A stretch of DNA of 64,000 nucleotides from Burkholderia contaminans (GTDB taxonomy: Bacteria; Pseudomonadota; Gammaproteobacteria; Burkholderiales; Burkholderiaceae): positions 1,798,001-1,862,000 of the forward strand of contig NZ_CP090641.1 of NCBI RefSeq assembly GCF_029633825.1, read 5' to 3'. A program made the position numbers and the translations under genes. Of the stretch, positions 1 through 8,566 are shown piece by piece (the stretch's first letter is position 1; each line of letters begins with the position of its first letter). The notes beneath the pieces were generated by a model. The model was not told where the DNA came from, did not search any database, and saw only the letters and a program-made list of their open reading frames with translations.

Positions 1-1206
1 GGCGAATGGAACCTCACCAAACCGGATCTCGCACCGGTGCTGAGCGCCGCGCTGTTCGGCCTCGCGTGCGGCGCGCTCGTGTCGGGCCCGCTGTCCGACA
101 AGCTCGGGCGCCGCTCGCTGCTGCTCGGCTCGGTGTTCCTGTTCGGCGTCGCATGCCTGATGTCCGCATTCTCGACGACCATCGGGCACCTGACGATCCT
201 GCGTTTCATCACCGGCGTCGGACTGGGCGCGGCGATGCCGAACGCGGTCACGATGATGGGCGAGTTCTGCCCGGACAAGCGCCGCGCGACCGTGATCAAC
301 CTGATGTTCTGCGGCTTCCCGCTCGGCGCCGCGTTCGGCGGTTTCCTCGCCGCATGGATGATTCCGCATTTCGGCTGGCGCAGCGTGCTGATCCTCGGCG
401 GCGTGACGCCGCTGCTGCTCGGCGTGCTGTTGCTGCTGAAGATGCCGGAATCGGTGCGCTTCATGGTCGCCAACAACCACGCGGTCGACAAGGTTCGCGC
501 GACGCTCGCGCGCATCTCGCGCGACGCGCTGAACGCCGGCTCGTTCGCGCTGACGGAAGCCGCGCCGCAGACCGGCGGCAAGGGCCTCGGCGTCGTGCTG
601 TCGCGCTCGTACATCGTCGGCTCGGTGATGCTGTGGCTCGCGTACTTCATGGGCCTCGTGATCTTCTACGCGTCGATCAACTGGATGCCGATCCTGCTGA
701 AGGATGCCGGGCTGACGCCGAAGAGCGCGACGCTGATCTCCGCGCTGTTTCCGCTCGGCGGCGTGGGCGCCGTGCTGTGCGGTGTGCTGATGGACCGCTT
801 CAACGCGAACCGTGTGATCGCCGTGTGCTATGCGCTGACGGCGGTGAGCGTCTATGCGATCGGGCAGGCGGCCGGCAACGTCGGGCTGCTCGTGCTGGTC
901 GTGTTCGTGGCCGGCGTGCTGATGAATACCGCGCAATCGTCGATGCCGGCGCTTGCCGCCGCGTTCTATCCGACCGAAGGGCGTGGCACGGGTGTCGCGT
1001 GGATGCTCGGCGTCGGCCGCTTCGGCGGGATTGCGGGATCGTTTCTCGTCGCCGAGCTGACGCGCCGGCACTTCTCGTTCGCGGGCGTGTTCGCGACGAT
1101 CGCCGTCGCGGGCTTGCTCGCGTGTGTCGCGCTGCTGATCAAGCAGATGGCGCGGCCGCATGGCGTGACGCAGCCGGCAGGCAAGATCGAATCGCTCGGG
1201 CATTGA
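1..1206 (+). CDS. MFS transporter, aromatic acid:H+ symporter-like (5' partial)
   Basis: The reading frame is open from the first base, so the start codon and first transmembrane helix lie before the window; about 401 residues are visible. It is a hydrophobic multi-helix protein. The loop motif GPLSDKLGRRS near residue 25 matches the MFS motif A, and a second conserved loop (PDKRRA) follows the fourth helix. The overall pattern (a GVGLGAAMPNA helix, and central and C-terminal halves of equal size) resembles the AAHS family, which imports aromatic or dicarboxylic acids with protons at the inner membrane. The substrate cannot be read from sequence. A hairpin without a T tract follows the stop codon. 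Confidence 0.85.
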   Translation, partial: GEWNLTKPDLAPVLSAALFGLACGALVSGPLSDKLGRRSLLLGSVFLFGVACLMSAFSTTIGHLTILRFITGVGLGAAMPNAVTMMGEFCPDKRRATVINLMFCGFPLGAAFGGFLAAWMIPHFGWRSVLILGGVTPLLLGVLLLLKMPESVRFMVANNHAVDKVRATLARISRDALNAGSFALTEAAPQTGGKGLGVVLSRSYIVGSVMLWLAYFMGLVIFYASINWMPILLKDAGLTPKSATLISALFPLGGVGAVLCGVLMDRFNANRVIAVCYALTAVSVYAIGQAAGNVGLLVLVVFVAGVLMNTAQSSMPALAAAFYPTEGRGTGVAWMLGVGRFGGIAGSFLVAELTRRHFSFAGVFATIAVAGLLACVALLIKQMARPHGVTQPAGKIESLGH

Positions 1207-1213
1207 GCGAAGC

Positions 1214-1240
1214 GCGGGCCGGTGCGATGCGCCGGCCCGC
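1214..1240 (+). terminator. GC-rich hairpin after the MFS gene
   Basis: A perfect 9-bp inverted repeat (GCGGGCCGG and CCGGCCCGC) encloses a 9-nt loop just after the stop codon. It lies between converging genes. No T run follows, so it is at best a weak or bidirectional terminator. Confidence 0.35.
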
Positions 1241-1266
1241 CGCTACGGCGGCCGTCGGGCCGCCGG

Positions 1267-1515
1267 CTATTCCTCCGTGTCGTGTTCCCTCACGAAAGTG
1301 CGCAGATACGCGCGCAGCGCGGCCTCCCGGCCGCGATGATCGGCGAGGTTCGCGGCGCCCATGTCTTCCTCTTCACCGAACATCGTCGGCGGCGCGCTGT
1401 AGATGCCGATCTCGATGTCCTCGCGCAGCACGCGAATCTCGTGCGTGAGCGGGTGATACTCGGCGATCCAGTGCATCCCCTCGATGTGTTCGCCCGCCCT
1501 CAGCAATGGCTTCAT
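1267..1515 (-). CDS. Small acidic hypothetical protein, 82 aa
   Basis: The start ATG at 1515 is preceded by a good ribosome site (GGGAGAG, about 8 nt upstream), which is why the longer upstream frame is not used. The product is soluble and rich in Glu, Asp and His, with no signal peptide, helix bundle or known motif that I recognise. It reads like a small cytosolic protein (MKPLLRAGEHIEGMHWIAEY at its start). It lies downstream of lysE on the same strand with a gap of about 110 bp, so it could be co-transcribed. Function unknown. Confidence 0.6.
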   Translation of the reverse strand: MKPLLRAGEHIEGMHWIAEYHPLTHEIRVLREDIEIGIYSAPPTMFGEEEDMGAANLADHRGREAALRAYLRTFVREHDTEE

Positions 1516-1625
1516 CGACACTCTCCCGGCAGCAGCGGCGCAACCGGCGAAACGGTTGGGCGCGCCCGTAACAAAAGGGTACGCCTGCATCGGGCGAATC
1601 TCAACGGGCGCGCGGTGAGCGCTCA

Positions 1626-2240
1626 CTACGCAAGTAGGTGCGCGACCAGCGGGTACAGCGACAGGATCAGCAGCGCGGCCATCGTCATGTTGAACATGCG
1701 CAGCGCGCGCGGGTTCGACAGGAAGCGGCGCAGGCCGAGGCCGAAAGCGGCCCACAGGCAGATGCACGGGAACCCGATCAGGATGAACACGACGGCCATC
1801 CATGCGGCGTTCATCCCGTAGTCGGCGGACAGGCGGACCGTCGTCGCGGCGGTCAGCACCATCATCCAGGCCTTCGGGTTGATCCACTGGAACGCGGCGG
1901 CTTCGATGAACGTCATCGGACGCGGCTTGCCGCCGTGCGCCTTCACTTCGCCCGACGTGCCGATGCGCCACGCGAGGTACAGCAGGTACGCGACGCTCGC
2001 CGCTTCGAGGATCGTGTACAGCACCGGCATGCGCTTGAACGCTTCGCCGAGGCCGAAGCCGACGCAGAGCATCAGGATCGCGACGCCGATGCTGATGCCG
2101 AACAGGTGCGGCATGGTGCGGCGGAAACCGAAATTGACGCCGGATGCGAGCAGCATCGTGTTGTTCGGGCCGGGCGTGATCGACGTAACGAGCGCGAACA
2201 GCATGCCGGCGGGCAATGCGCTGAGGGTGAGGAATTCCAT
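1626..2240 (-). CDS. LysE/RhtB family amino-acid exporter
   Basis: The 204-residue inner-membrane protein has the family signature SITPGPNN near residue 20 and about six hydrophobic segments. The FQWINPKAW stretch in the middle is typical of RhtB-type proteins. Such proteins export amino acids or their derivatives by proton exchange. The ATG at 2240 has a GGAGAAT ribosome site. A repeat-type operator sits 60-75 bp upstream. It lies just beyond the end of the ectC-like operon on the same strand, and export of an amino-acid-like product of that operon is possible but not shown. The high GC matches the left flank rather than the operon. Confidence 0.88.
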   Translation of the reverse strand: MEFLTLSALPAGMLFALVTSITPGPNNTMLLASGVNFGFRRTMPHLFGISIGVAILMLCVGFGLGEAFKRMPVLYTILEAASVAYLLYLAWRIGTSGEVKAHGGKPRPMTFIEAAAFQWINPKAWMMVLTAATTVRLSADYGMNAAWMAVVFILIGFPCICLWAAFGLGLRRFLSNPRALRMFNMTMAALLILSLYPLVAHLLA

Positions 2241-2298
2241 CGCGGATTCTCCATTCGGTTCTGGACTGGGATGGAGGTCAGTTTAGCGACGGTTTTCT

Positions 2299-2315
2299 GT
2301 ACAGTACCGGTACAG
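2299..2315 (-). promoter_or_regulatory. GTACAG direct repeat and palindrome upstream of lysE
   Basis: GTACAG occurs twice, 11 bp apart (2299-2304 and 2310-2315), overlapping the 10-bp palindrome GTACCGGTAC (2304-2313). Direct repeats one helical turn apart, combined with a dyad, are typical of operators bound by MocR-type GntR regulators. No such regulator is adjacent; the nearest in the window starts at 22949. Confidence 0.4.
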
Positions 2316-2376
2316 TTTTATGGATGGATGCCGGTACGGGGAAGGTGCTTGGGATGATGTCACGGTGCTACTGTTG

Positions 2377-2952
2377 TTAATTTTTGGACTTCCGCGTCGG
2401 CCCCCTCTCCCTCCCCGTGAGCCCGCCTTCCGCGGAATCCCGCCAGACGAACGCAACCAGATCCACTTCGACCGCAGCGTATCGAGGCAGCCGGAATGCG
2501 CTCACTGACGTTCTGGCGTGTACGCCCGCTTCGCCGAACACGGAATACACCACCTCCGATGCGCCATCGGCGACGGCACTGTGTTCTTCGAATGCAGGGT
2601 CGCTTTGCATGTAGACGCCGATGCGCGGAACGGCCCGGACCCGGTCGAGGGTGCCGAGTGAGCGTTGCAATAGCGCGATGCAGCGAGCGGCACAGATCAT
2701 CGCGCCGCGCCGGCCACTGTCCACCGACACGTCCGACCCGATCAAACCGCGAACGGCGATTTCGCCGTTGAGCTTCGGAATCTGTCCACTGACGAAGATC
2801 TGGTTGTCACAGCGCACGAGCGGCGCGTACCGCCCGGCCGCACCCAAGTCCTCGTCCACGGCGAGTCCCAGCGCATCGGCAATGCCGCGGAATATCGCGT
2901 CCCGGTTCGTGTCGATCGTCTCCGTTTCGTCGTCCGGCGCCGCGGCATTCAT
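2377..2952 (-). CDS. RidA/YjgF/UK114 family protein
   Basis: The protein is 191 residues from the ATG at 2952, which overlaps the stop of the preceding gene as ATGA; an in-frame ATG at 2970 is less likely. The Rid core is clear: FVSGQIP in the first third, GRRGAMICAARCIALL in the middle and AVEVDLVAFV near the end. The spacing resembles the longer Rid subgroup found in biosynthetic operons rather than canonical RidA, and an N-terminal extension of about 30 residues is present. Canonical RidA hydrolyses reactive enamines and imines. Here, as the last gene of the ectC-like operon, it may handle or protect an imine intermediate. The final codons overlap the left copy of an 11-bp repeat. Confidence 0.85.
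   Translation of the reverse strand: MNAAAPDDETETIDTNRDAIFRGIADALGLAVDEDLGAAGRYAPLVRCDNQIFVSGQIPKLNGEIAVRGLIGSDVSVDSGRRGAMICAARCIALLQRSLGTLDRVRAVPRIGVYMQSDPAFEEHSAVADGASEVVYSVFGEAGVHARTSVSAFRLPRYAAVEVDLVAFVWRDSAEGGLTGRERGPTRKSKN
2379..2389. repeat. Left copy of 11-bp direct repeat AATTTTTGGAC
   Basis: AATTTTTGGAC lies at the extreme 3' end of the RidA gene and is repeated exactly at 8875-8885. The two copies bracket the lower-GC operon. It could be an insertion scar or chance. Confidence 0.35.
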
Positions 2953-4184
2953 TGATACCCCGGCGGGCAATCGCGGGAGGCGTCCGTTGAGTGCGCGATC
3001 GCGTGGCTGCCATACGCAACAGCCGCCGCGTCCCAGCCGACGTCGATGTGCGATGCCATGACCTGCAGGTCGCGCCAGTGACGTTGTGCAGGATGGGCGT
3101 CAAATGCCGCGGCGGTGCCCATGCTGCCGATCAGTCGCCGGATCGCGTCGACGCAAAGCTGCGCGATGAATGCGCGATCCCGCCTGATGCGGACCGTCTC
3201 GGCAGGCGACACCGCGCGCCGCGCGATGCCGGCCATGTGCAAGGTGCGGACCAGCGCGTCGTAGAGACGGCCCGCGCAGGCGAGCTCCGCGTCGCTTTTC
3301 GCGATGTGCGCGCAAAGCACCGCATCGCCGCTTCTACCGCGGTTGCGGAGCGCATCGATGCAGTGCCGGTACGCGCCCTGTGCGCAGCCCAGAATCGGTC
3401 CGATGATCCAAGTCGTGCTGTAAGGGATGAGCGGCACGTCGTACAGATACGCGTCGGGATGCAGGTCGGCGCCGGCGGGATGCGGGCCAAAATAGTTCGA
3501 ACGAGGGAAGACCCACTCGTCCGATACGTGCAGCTTGTCGAATGCAATATCCCTGGAACCTGTCGCGCGCATCCCGGACACGTGCCATGTGTCGAGCACA
3601 CGGACATCTTCGCGTCGAACCACGACCTTGAAGATCTCCTGGGCCTCCGGTGCGTCCGTCCCGCTGAGTCGTGCCGAGACGATCACCCAGGTGGCGTGAT
3701 CGATGCCCGAGCTATAGCGCCAGATGCCGTTCAACCGGAATCCGCTGCCGTCCCTGACGAACGTGCCGTTCTGGACCGTGGCCGTCGCGAACAGCTGTCG
3801 TGGCCCGTTCGCGAAGATGATGTCCTGACAGGCGGCGGGCAGGCGCGCCGCAGTCGTCACATGTCCGCCGACGACACTCAACATCCAGGCCGTGGACGCG
3901 CACGCGGTGGCCGCGAGTCGCGCAGCTTCGACGAGTGTCGGAAAGTCCTTCTGCAATCCGCCGTAGCGGCGCGGTGTCAGCAGGTGGAGGAGCCCGGCGT
4001 CGTGCAGCTCGGCCATTGTCTCGGGCGACAGGCGCGCGAGCTGATCGGCCGCCTGTGCGCGAGCCTGCCAGCGCGGGAGCAGTTGTTCGATGCGCCGTCC
4101 GATCTGCGTGCGTTCGAGCTCGAGCCCGTCCACGCATGACCGGATCGTATCCATTGACGGGAGGTCATCATGCAGCTGCATCAC
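2949..4184 (-). CDS. Flavin-dependent monooxygenase of the acyl-CoA dehydrogenase fold (HpaB/HsaA/nitrososynthase type)
   Basis: The 411-residue protein has an N-terminal helical ACAD-like domain (LSPETMAELHDAGLLHLLTP near residue 55), a middle beta domain (GFRLNGIWRYSSG near 150) and a C-terminal helical bundle ending in RHWRDLQVMASH. That last motif is typical of two-component group D monooxygenases such as HsaA, HpaB C2 and sugar nitrososynthases, which use reduced flavin from a separate reductase. No flavin reductase gene is adjacent, so reduced FMN or FAD would have to come from elsewhere. It overlaps both neighbours by ATGA, so it is translationally coupled. In this operon it probably hydroxylates carbon or nitrogen of an amino-acid-derived intermediate; the substrate is unknown. 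Confidence 0.75.
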   Translation of the reverse strand: MMQLHDDLPSMDTIRSCVDGLELERTQIGRRIEQLLPRWQARAQAADQLARLSPETMAELHDAGLLHLLTPRRYGGLQKDFPTLVEAARLAATACASTAWMLSVVGGHVTTAARLPAACQDIIFANGPRQLFATATVQNGTFVRDGSGFRLNGIWRYSSGIDHATWVIVSARLSGTDAPEAQEIFKVVVRREDVRVLDTWHVSGMRATGSRDIAFDKLHVSDEWVFPRSNYFGPHPAGADLHPDAYLYDVPLIPYSTTWIIGPILGCAQGAYRHCIDALRNRGRSGDAVLCAHIAKSDAELACAGRLYDALVRTLHMAGIARRAVSPAETVRIRRDRAFIAQLCVDAIRRLIGSMGTAAAFDAHPAQRHWRDLQVMASHIDVGWDAAAVAYGSHAIAHSTDASRDCPPGYQ

Positions 4185-5191
4185 GTCGCGTCTCCTCGCG
4201 GCCCGGCCACTCTGCGCGGTACGGGATGCTCGAAGCAGAACACGGGCTCGATGCAGGGTTCGCCGAGCAGCGAGACGAATGCCTCGATCGATCGTGCGTC
4301 GTTGGACGCGACGAACTCGTGGAAATTGGTCCCGTTCCAGAGCAGATAGACATGTTCGAACTGCTCGTGGATCGACGCGACGAGCGTATCGAATGTCACC
4401 TGTCCGTTTTGCATCTGCGAAAGCATCTGGTTGCGCTTCCAGTCGATTTCCTCGCGGCTGAAGTAATGGCTCTTGTGCCGTTCGTCCTTGACGCGCTCGC
4501 GCTTGTCGTACTCGTCGAGCGAATCGCAGTTGAGCTTCTCGAGGAAGAAGATCAATCCGTTCGGCTTGAGCAGGCGCGCGACATGACGAATCTGGTCCGC
4601 GCGATCCACGCCATAGAACTGAAACGCGGCAGTCTCGTAGATGTAGTCGAACGTGCCGGAGAAGCGGTCGAGGCGCGCATGCTCCCGGAACAGCCGAGGG
4701 GTGACGTGGGCGAATGCCTGCGGGTGGAACGCCGAGAAGTCGTGATTGGCGAACCGGTTGAACGTCGTTTCGTTGGCCGGATTGGGCGAGTTCGTGAAAG
4801 TGCGGATCAGGCCGTTCGATCGTTTTGCCAGCGTTCTGCCGTTGGTGCCGTCGAAGGCATCGACTTCGTAAAACTCGAAGTGCTGATCCGCGTGCTGCCT
4901 GCGACGCTCGGCATACCGCGTGAGCGCGACGCCGACGCGCGACATTTCCTCCAGTATGGCCGGCACGCTGGCAAGAAAATGCGTGAATAGCGGCCCGGCT
5001 TCGGCGACCATCAGGTCGTGATAGGCAAGCACGTCCGGATCGCGCAGCAAATGGCGAATGCGGCTCGCGACCGATTGCTTCGGCACCTGCGTCGCCCCCG
5101 TCGCGAGGCTGTGAAAATAGTTTGCCATCCGGATCATCGGCGCGCTTTCCAGGTATTGCTCCGCGCCGTCCTCGATTCCGCTTGACGTCAT
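4181..5191 (-). CDS. SAM-dependent methyltransferase-like protein
   Basis: The start ATG at 5191 has an AGAGG ribosome site, which selects the 336-residue form over a longer open frame reaching 5320. The region FDYIYETAAFQFYG followed by HVARLLKPNGLIFFLEKLN (about residues 180-222) looks like strands 4 and 5 of a class I methyltransferase. The N-terminal glycine-rich SAM loop is not obvious, so it may be a divergent or non-catalytic member. The N-terminal 150 residues are helical. It ends in an ATGA overlap with the monooxygenase gene. A tailoring methylation in the pathway is the likeliest role. Its base composition is visibly less GC-rich than the flanking chromosome. Confidence 0.6.
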   Translation of the reverse strand: MTSSGIEDGAEQYLESAPMIRMANYFHSLATGATQVPKQSVASRIRHLLRDPDVLAYHDLMVAEAGPLFTHFLASVPAILEEMSRVGVALTRYAERRRQHADQHFEFYEVDAFDGTNGRTLAKRSNGLIRTFTNSPNPANETTFNRFANHDFSAFHPQAFAHVTPRLFREHARLDRFSGTFDYIYETAAFQFYGVDRADQIRHVARLLKPNGLIFFLEKLNCDSLDEYDKRERVKDERHKSHYFSREEIDWKRNQMLSQMQNGQVTFDTLVASIHEQFEHVYLLWNGTNFHEFVASNDARSIEAFVSLLGEPCIEPVFCFEHPVPRRVAGPRGDAT

Positions 5192-5214
5192 GGTTGACCT
5201 CTTTGCATGTGGTA

Positions 5215-6738
5215 TCAGTTCAAACCTTGGGCGGACACCTTGCCGCCGAACGATCTTGGCAACGCTCGCAGAAAGTCGATGCTTGCCGGAACCGAGGCGG
5301 AATCCAGATGGCGGCGACAATGATCGAGCAGCTCGATTGCATTGGCCGCGGATGTCGCAGCCGGAACGACATAGGCTTTGGGGACGCGTGCGCCGTCAGA
5401 CCGGGAAACCGGTACGACGAGCGCTTCCGCAACGGATTCGTGGTCGAGCAATACCCGCTCGACGGCGCGCGGATTCACCGGCACGCCGTCTCGATCGAAC
5501 AGGTCGCCCTTCCTGCATTGAAAGAACAGGAATCCGTCCTCGTCCATCGCGAACAGATCACCGGTCATGAACACGCGCAATTCACCGAAACATCCTGTGC
5601 GAATGACGCGGGCGGTATCGCTTTCGCGCCCCCAGTATTTCTCCATCAGCAGATCGCCGGCTACCGCCAGTTCACCGACCTGCCAGGGCTGGACCACGAG
5701 CGCATTGTCGTGGCCGACGAGGTAGGTTCTGATGCCCGGAATGGCTTTGCCGACCGAGCCGATACGTCGATCGAGTTCGGCGGGCGGCAGGTAGGCGATG
5801 CGTTTGCACTCGGTCGAACCGTAGTTGCAGTAGATCAGGACAGCCGGCAGCGCACGCCTGATCAGGCGAATGTAATTGCCGGGCAACGCTTGTCCGCTGG
5901 TCGAGACATACCGCAGCGATTGCAGTCTCGAGGCAGGCAGGTCGCCCGATTCGCACAGACGGAAAAGCGCCGGCGGAAACACGTGCAGGCCGGTTACGCC
6001 GTGTCGCTCGATGAGGTCGACGATGGCGGCGGCCGACGCGGGCAACGCCGTCTCGACCACGGCACGGCCCCCGAACAGCAGCGGCATGACCGTGTTGTAA
6101 AAGCCGTAGTCCGAGCTCAAGCCCGGGGAGAAACTGAGCACGATGTCGCGTTCGCTATTGGCGAGATAGCCGGAGACCGAGCGGAACGCGGCAATCATAT
6201 TCCGGTGCGTGACGAGCACGCCCTTCGAATCGCCGGTCGAGCCGGATGTGTAGAAGATCGTTGCGGCGTCATCCATGCAGGGATTGTCCGCTTCGGATGC
6301 GCCGTCGGTCGCGAAGCAGACGACATATTTCGACAGGTCGCCGCGGGTCGCGTCGATCGTGACCGCGCGATGACGGGATGCGACGCGGGGCGAGGTCGAT
6401 CGCGATGCCACGAGCGCGCTGGCGCCGCAATCCGCGATATGCCGCTCCAGTTCGGCGGTGTCGATCGTGTGCCTGATGCAGGCCAGTACGCATCCTGCCT
6501 TCAGGATGCCGAATGCAGCCGCCACCGCATGCACGGACGTCTCCGAATAGAGCGCGACGCGCGCGCCGGCGGGAATGCCGAGACGGTGAAGCGTATCGGC
6601 TATCGTCGACATCACGTCCAGCAATTCGCCGTAGGTCGCCGGACGCCCGTCGACCACCAGCGCGACTTTGTCTCGACGACTGCTCGCGCTGCGCTCGAAA
6701 TACTGCGGGAATCGTTCGATCATGGCATCAGCCTTCAT
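5215..6738 (-). CDS. ANL-superfamily adenylating enzyme (acyl-/aminoacyl-AMP ligase)
   Basis: The 507-residue protein carries the full ANL motif set: P-loop YTSGSTGDSKG at 163-173, YGSTE at 306-310, MTGD at 391-394, the hinge around GDLFDRDG near 411-418, and the C-terminal catalytic lysine K500 in SFGGKVSAQ. It therefore activates a carboxylic or amino acid with ATP. It is a stand-alone enzyme with no fused carrier, condensation or reductase domain, and no carrier-protein gene is in the operon. The product may be passed to CoA, to an amine or to a remote carrier. An alternative ATG at 6723 has AAGG 8 nt upstream and would avoid the 11-bp overlap with the MFS gene. Confidence 0.85.
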   Translation of the reverse strand: MKADAMIERFPQYFERSASSRRDKVALVVDGRPATYGELLDVMSTIADTLHRLGIPAGARVALYSETSVHAVAAAFGILKAGCVLACIRHTIDTAELERHIADCGASALVASRSTSPRVASRHRAVTIDATRGDLSKYVVCFATDGASEADNPCMDDAATIFYTSGSTGDSKGVLVTHRNMIAAFRSVSGYLANSERDIVLSFSPGLSSDYGFYNTVMPLLFGGRAVVETALPASAAAIVDLIERHGVTGLHVFPPALFRLCESGDLPASRLQSLRYVSTSGQALPGNYIRLIRRALPAVLIYCNYGSTECKRIAYLPPAELDRRIGSVGKAIPGIRTYLVGHDNALVVQPWQVGELAVAGDLLMEKYWGRESDTARVIRTGCFGELRVFMTGDLFAMDEDGFLFFQCRKGDLFDRDGVPVNPRAVERVLLDHESVAEALVVPVSRSDGARVPKAYVVPAATSAANAIELLDHCRRHLDSASVPASIDFLRALPRSFGGKVSAQGLN

Positions 6739-7948
6739 GCGAGGATACCGACGCCGACGAGGGGCTATGGTCTTTTCGAATGCGGTGCGCGAGCGAGACC
6801 AGCAACCCGAGGCAACCCATGCACACGGACAGCACCATGATCACCGTGTCGGGTCCGAAACGCGTCGAGAACACGCCTACCGCGACGCCCGCGAGCGGCT
6901 GTGTCATGTTGTTGAGGAGGATGACGACGCCCGTCGTCTTGCCGTAGTCGCGCGCGGGGATGATCTTTTGCCGCGTGCTCCGGATGTACACGTTGAACAT
7001 CTTGTCGAACCCGACGATCAGCAGGAAGCCAAAAACGTAGCCCCCGATTCCCGGGCTGGCTGCCGCGATAACACCGCCGACACAGATCGAAGCGAAGCCG
7101 ACGAAGCCGAGGATGCGCCTCGGGACATGCAATCTCGCCGTCATCAGCAGAATCGCGATCGTCACGCACGCGCCTGCCGTTTGCAGTCCTGCGTAATAGC
7201 GTCCGCTTTCGTGATGAAAGCCGGTGACCATCGCGGCGGATGTCGCGAGCGTGACGCCGATCACGAGATTCTCCGCGGCAGCCAGCATGATGACGGCCTT
7301 GAGGCCCGGGAGATGGACGACGTGAGACAAGGCCGTCCTGATCGGCTTGAACCAGGTGCCGTGCGTGCCTTCCGGCATCGCGAATTCGAACGCGCTGGCC
7401 TTTTGCCAATAGGCGAGCGCGACGTCGGCTGTGACGAACAGCACGGCCGCGGCCGCCACGACGAATTCCCAGCGCCACCAGGACAGCAGGATCGCCGCGA
7501 GCATGGGGCCGAGCACCAGGCCAAGCTGGTCGGCCAATTGCGAATACGACAGCACTTTTTCGAAGTGGTGGCTGCTGAATATCTGCGGCAGCATCACCTC
7601 GCGTGCAACGATGCCCTGACTCGTCAGCATGCCGCACAACGCGGACAGCGCGATCAGCCATCCGATGCCGCCGACGAGGTCGTAGGCGGCGACGCCCGCG
7701 ACGCATACCGCCGCACGGAGAACCTGGCTGACGCGCATCAGTTTCGTGGGCGAATATCGGTCGCAAAGCGCGCCGAGAAACGGGAAGCACAGGTATCTCG
7801 GCAGTGTTTCGAGCGAAAACGCGATGCCCGACCAGGACACGCGCCCTGTCATCTGAAAGATGACCAGCGGCACGAGGAACAACAGAATCTGGTCGGCGAG
7901 GCGGGCAAGGAAAAGAGAATGAAAAAAGGCTTGATGCTGGGCACGCAC
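6728..7948 (-). CDS. MFS exporter, MFS_3/EntS-like
   Basis: The 406-residue membrane protein has about 12 hydrophobic segments. The start is a GTG at 7948, chosen because AAAGGTGA lies 6 nt upstream. It has an MFS motif A-like loop (GALCDRYSPTK) after the second helix. The layout resembles EntS-type exporters of small secondary metabolites. It is the second gene of the operon, after the ectC-like gene with a gap of about 107 bp, and it overlaps the adenylating enzyme gene. The natural reading is export of, or self-protection from, the operon's product. A sugar or drug efflux role cannot be excluded. Confidence 0.82.
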   Translation of the reverse strand: MRAQHQAFFHSLFLARLADQILLFLVPLVIFQMTGRVSWSGIAFSLETLPRYLCFPFLGALCDRYSPTKLMRVSQVLRAAVCVAGVAAYDLVGGIGWLIALSALCGMLTSQGIVAREVMLPQIFSSHHFEKVLSYSQLADQLGLVLGPMLAAILLSWWRWEFVVAAAAVLFVTADVALAYWQKASAFEFAMPEGTHGTWFKPIRTALSHVVHLPGLKAVIMLAAAENLVIGVTLATSAAMVTGFHHESGRYYAGLQTAGACVTIAILLMTARLHVPRRILGFVGFASICVGGVIAAASPGIGGYVFGFLLIVGFDKMFNVYIRSTRQKIIPARDYGKTTGVVILLNNMTQPLAGVAVGVFSTRFGPDTVIMVLSVCMGCLGLLVSLAHRIRKDHSPSSASVSSHEG

Positions 7949-8055
7949 GAACGGTCACCTTTCTTTTGCACGGAGCACGCGATGCATGCGCGCTCCTGCG
8001 GACGTTGCCGGGAGGGCCGGTACCTCGGGGCCTCCCGGAATGAGCGTATCGAGCC

Positions 8056-8442
8056 TCAGTAAGCGGATGCTTCTGCAGACTCCAGGTTATGCCGTTCGTG
8101 TCCCTTGAGCGGGGGATTGAAGACGCTGACAAGCACCAGATCCCCGTCTTTGCCGCCGCGCAGGTAATGCTGGTCGTGTTGATCGAGCACGTAGATGGTG
8201 CCCGGGCGGATCGGAAAGACGTTACCGTTCATGTCCTCGACCTCGCCTTCGCCTGCAATGCAATAACAGGCTTCGAGATGGTTGCGGTATTGCAGCAGCG
8301 ATTCCGTACCCGCGCGCACCACCGTATGGCACACGCCGTAGCCCATGCCGTCCTTTTCCGTCAACAAGCGATGGCTCGTGCCGGATCCCCATTCGACAAG
8401 CAGTCCATCTTTTTCGACATCTCTCAGGTTCCTGACAAACAT
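8056..8442 (-). CDS. Orphan ectoine-synthase-like cupin (EctC family)
   Basis: The 128-residue protein matches EctC along its whole length: [10 protein letters not shown] at the start, [17 protein letters not shown] in the core, [11 protein letters not shown], and VFNPPL near the end. Residues corresponding to the iron ligands of characterised EctC are present (Y52, E57, H92), as are R25, T40, E116 and H118. Two ectoine-binding positions differ: C38 where Asn is usual, and S106 where Cys is usual. EctC closes the ring of N-gamma-acetyl-diaminobutyrate. Since ectA, ectB and ectD are absent, this enzyme probably cyclises another amide or amidine precursor. The start ATG has a strong site (AAAGGAGTG). 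It is the first gene of the operon. Confidence 0.88.
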   Translation of the reverse strand: MFVRNLRDVEKDGLLVEWGSGTSHRLLTEKDGMGYGVCHTVVRAGTESLLQYRNHLEACYCIAGEGEVEDMNGNVFPIRPGTIYVLDQHDQHYLRGGKDGDLVLVSVFNPPLKGHERHNLESAEASAY

Positions 8443-8548
8443 ATTCGCACTCCTTTCTTTTGTGTAAGAAATTATTATCCTGCTCTCGGCGGAAGCGAAG
8501 CCACGAAAAAGAAAGCCAGTTCCCGTAACGGAATGGCCGGCTAAATCA

Positions 8549-8566
8549 TGTAGTTTTTCAACATTA
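8549..8566 (-). promoter_or_regulatory. Operator candidate, copy 1
   Basis: ATGTAGTTTTTCAACATT forms an imperfect dyad with arms TGTAG and CAACA (one mismatch) around TTTTT. It matches copy 2 at 8668-8685 in 16 of 18 positions and lies about 107 bp upstream of the ectC-like start. Confidence 0.45.

Noticed and set aside
8056..8442. Complete ectoine biosynthesis operon
   Set aside because: Only an EctC-like gene is present; no EctA acetyltransferase, EctB aminotransferase or EctD hydroxylase lies nearby.
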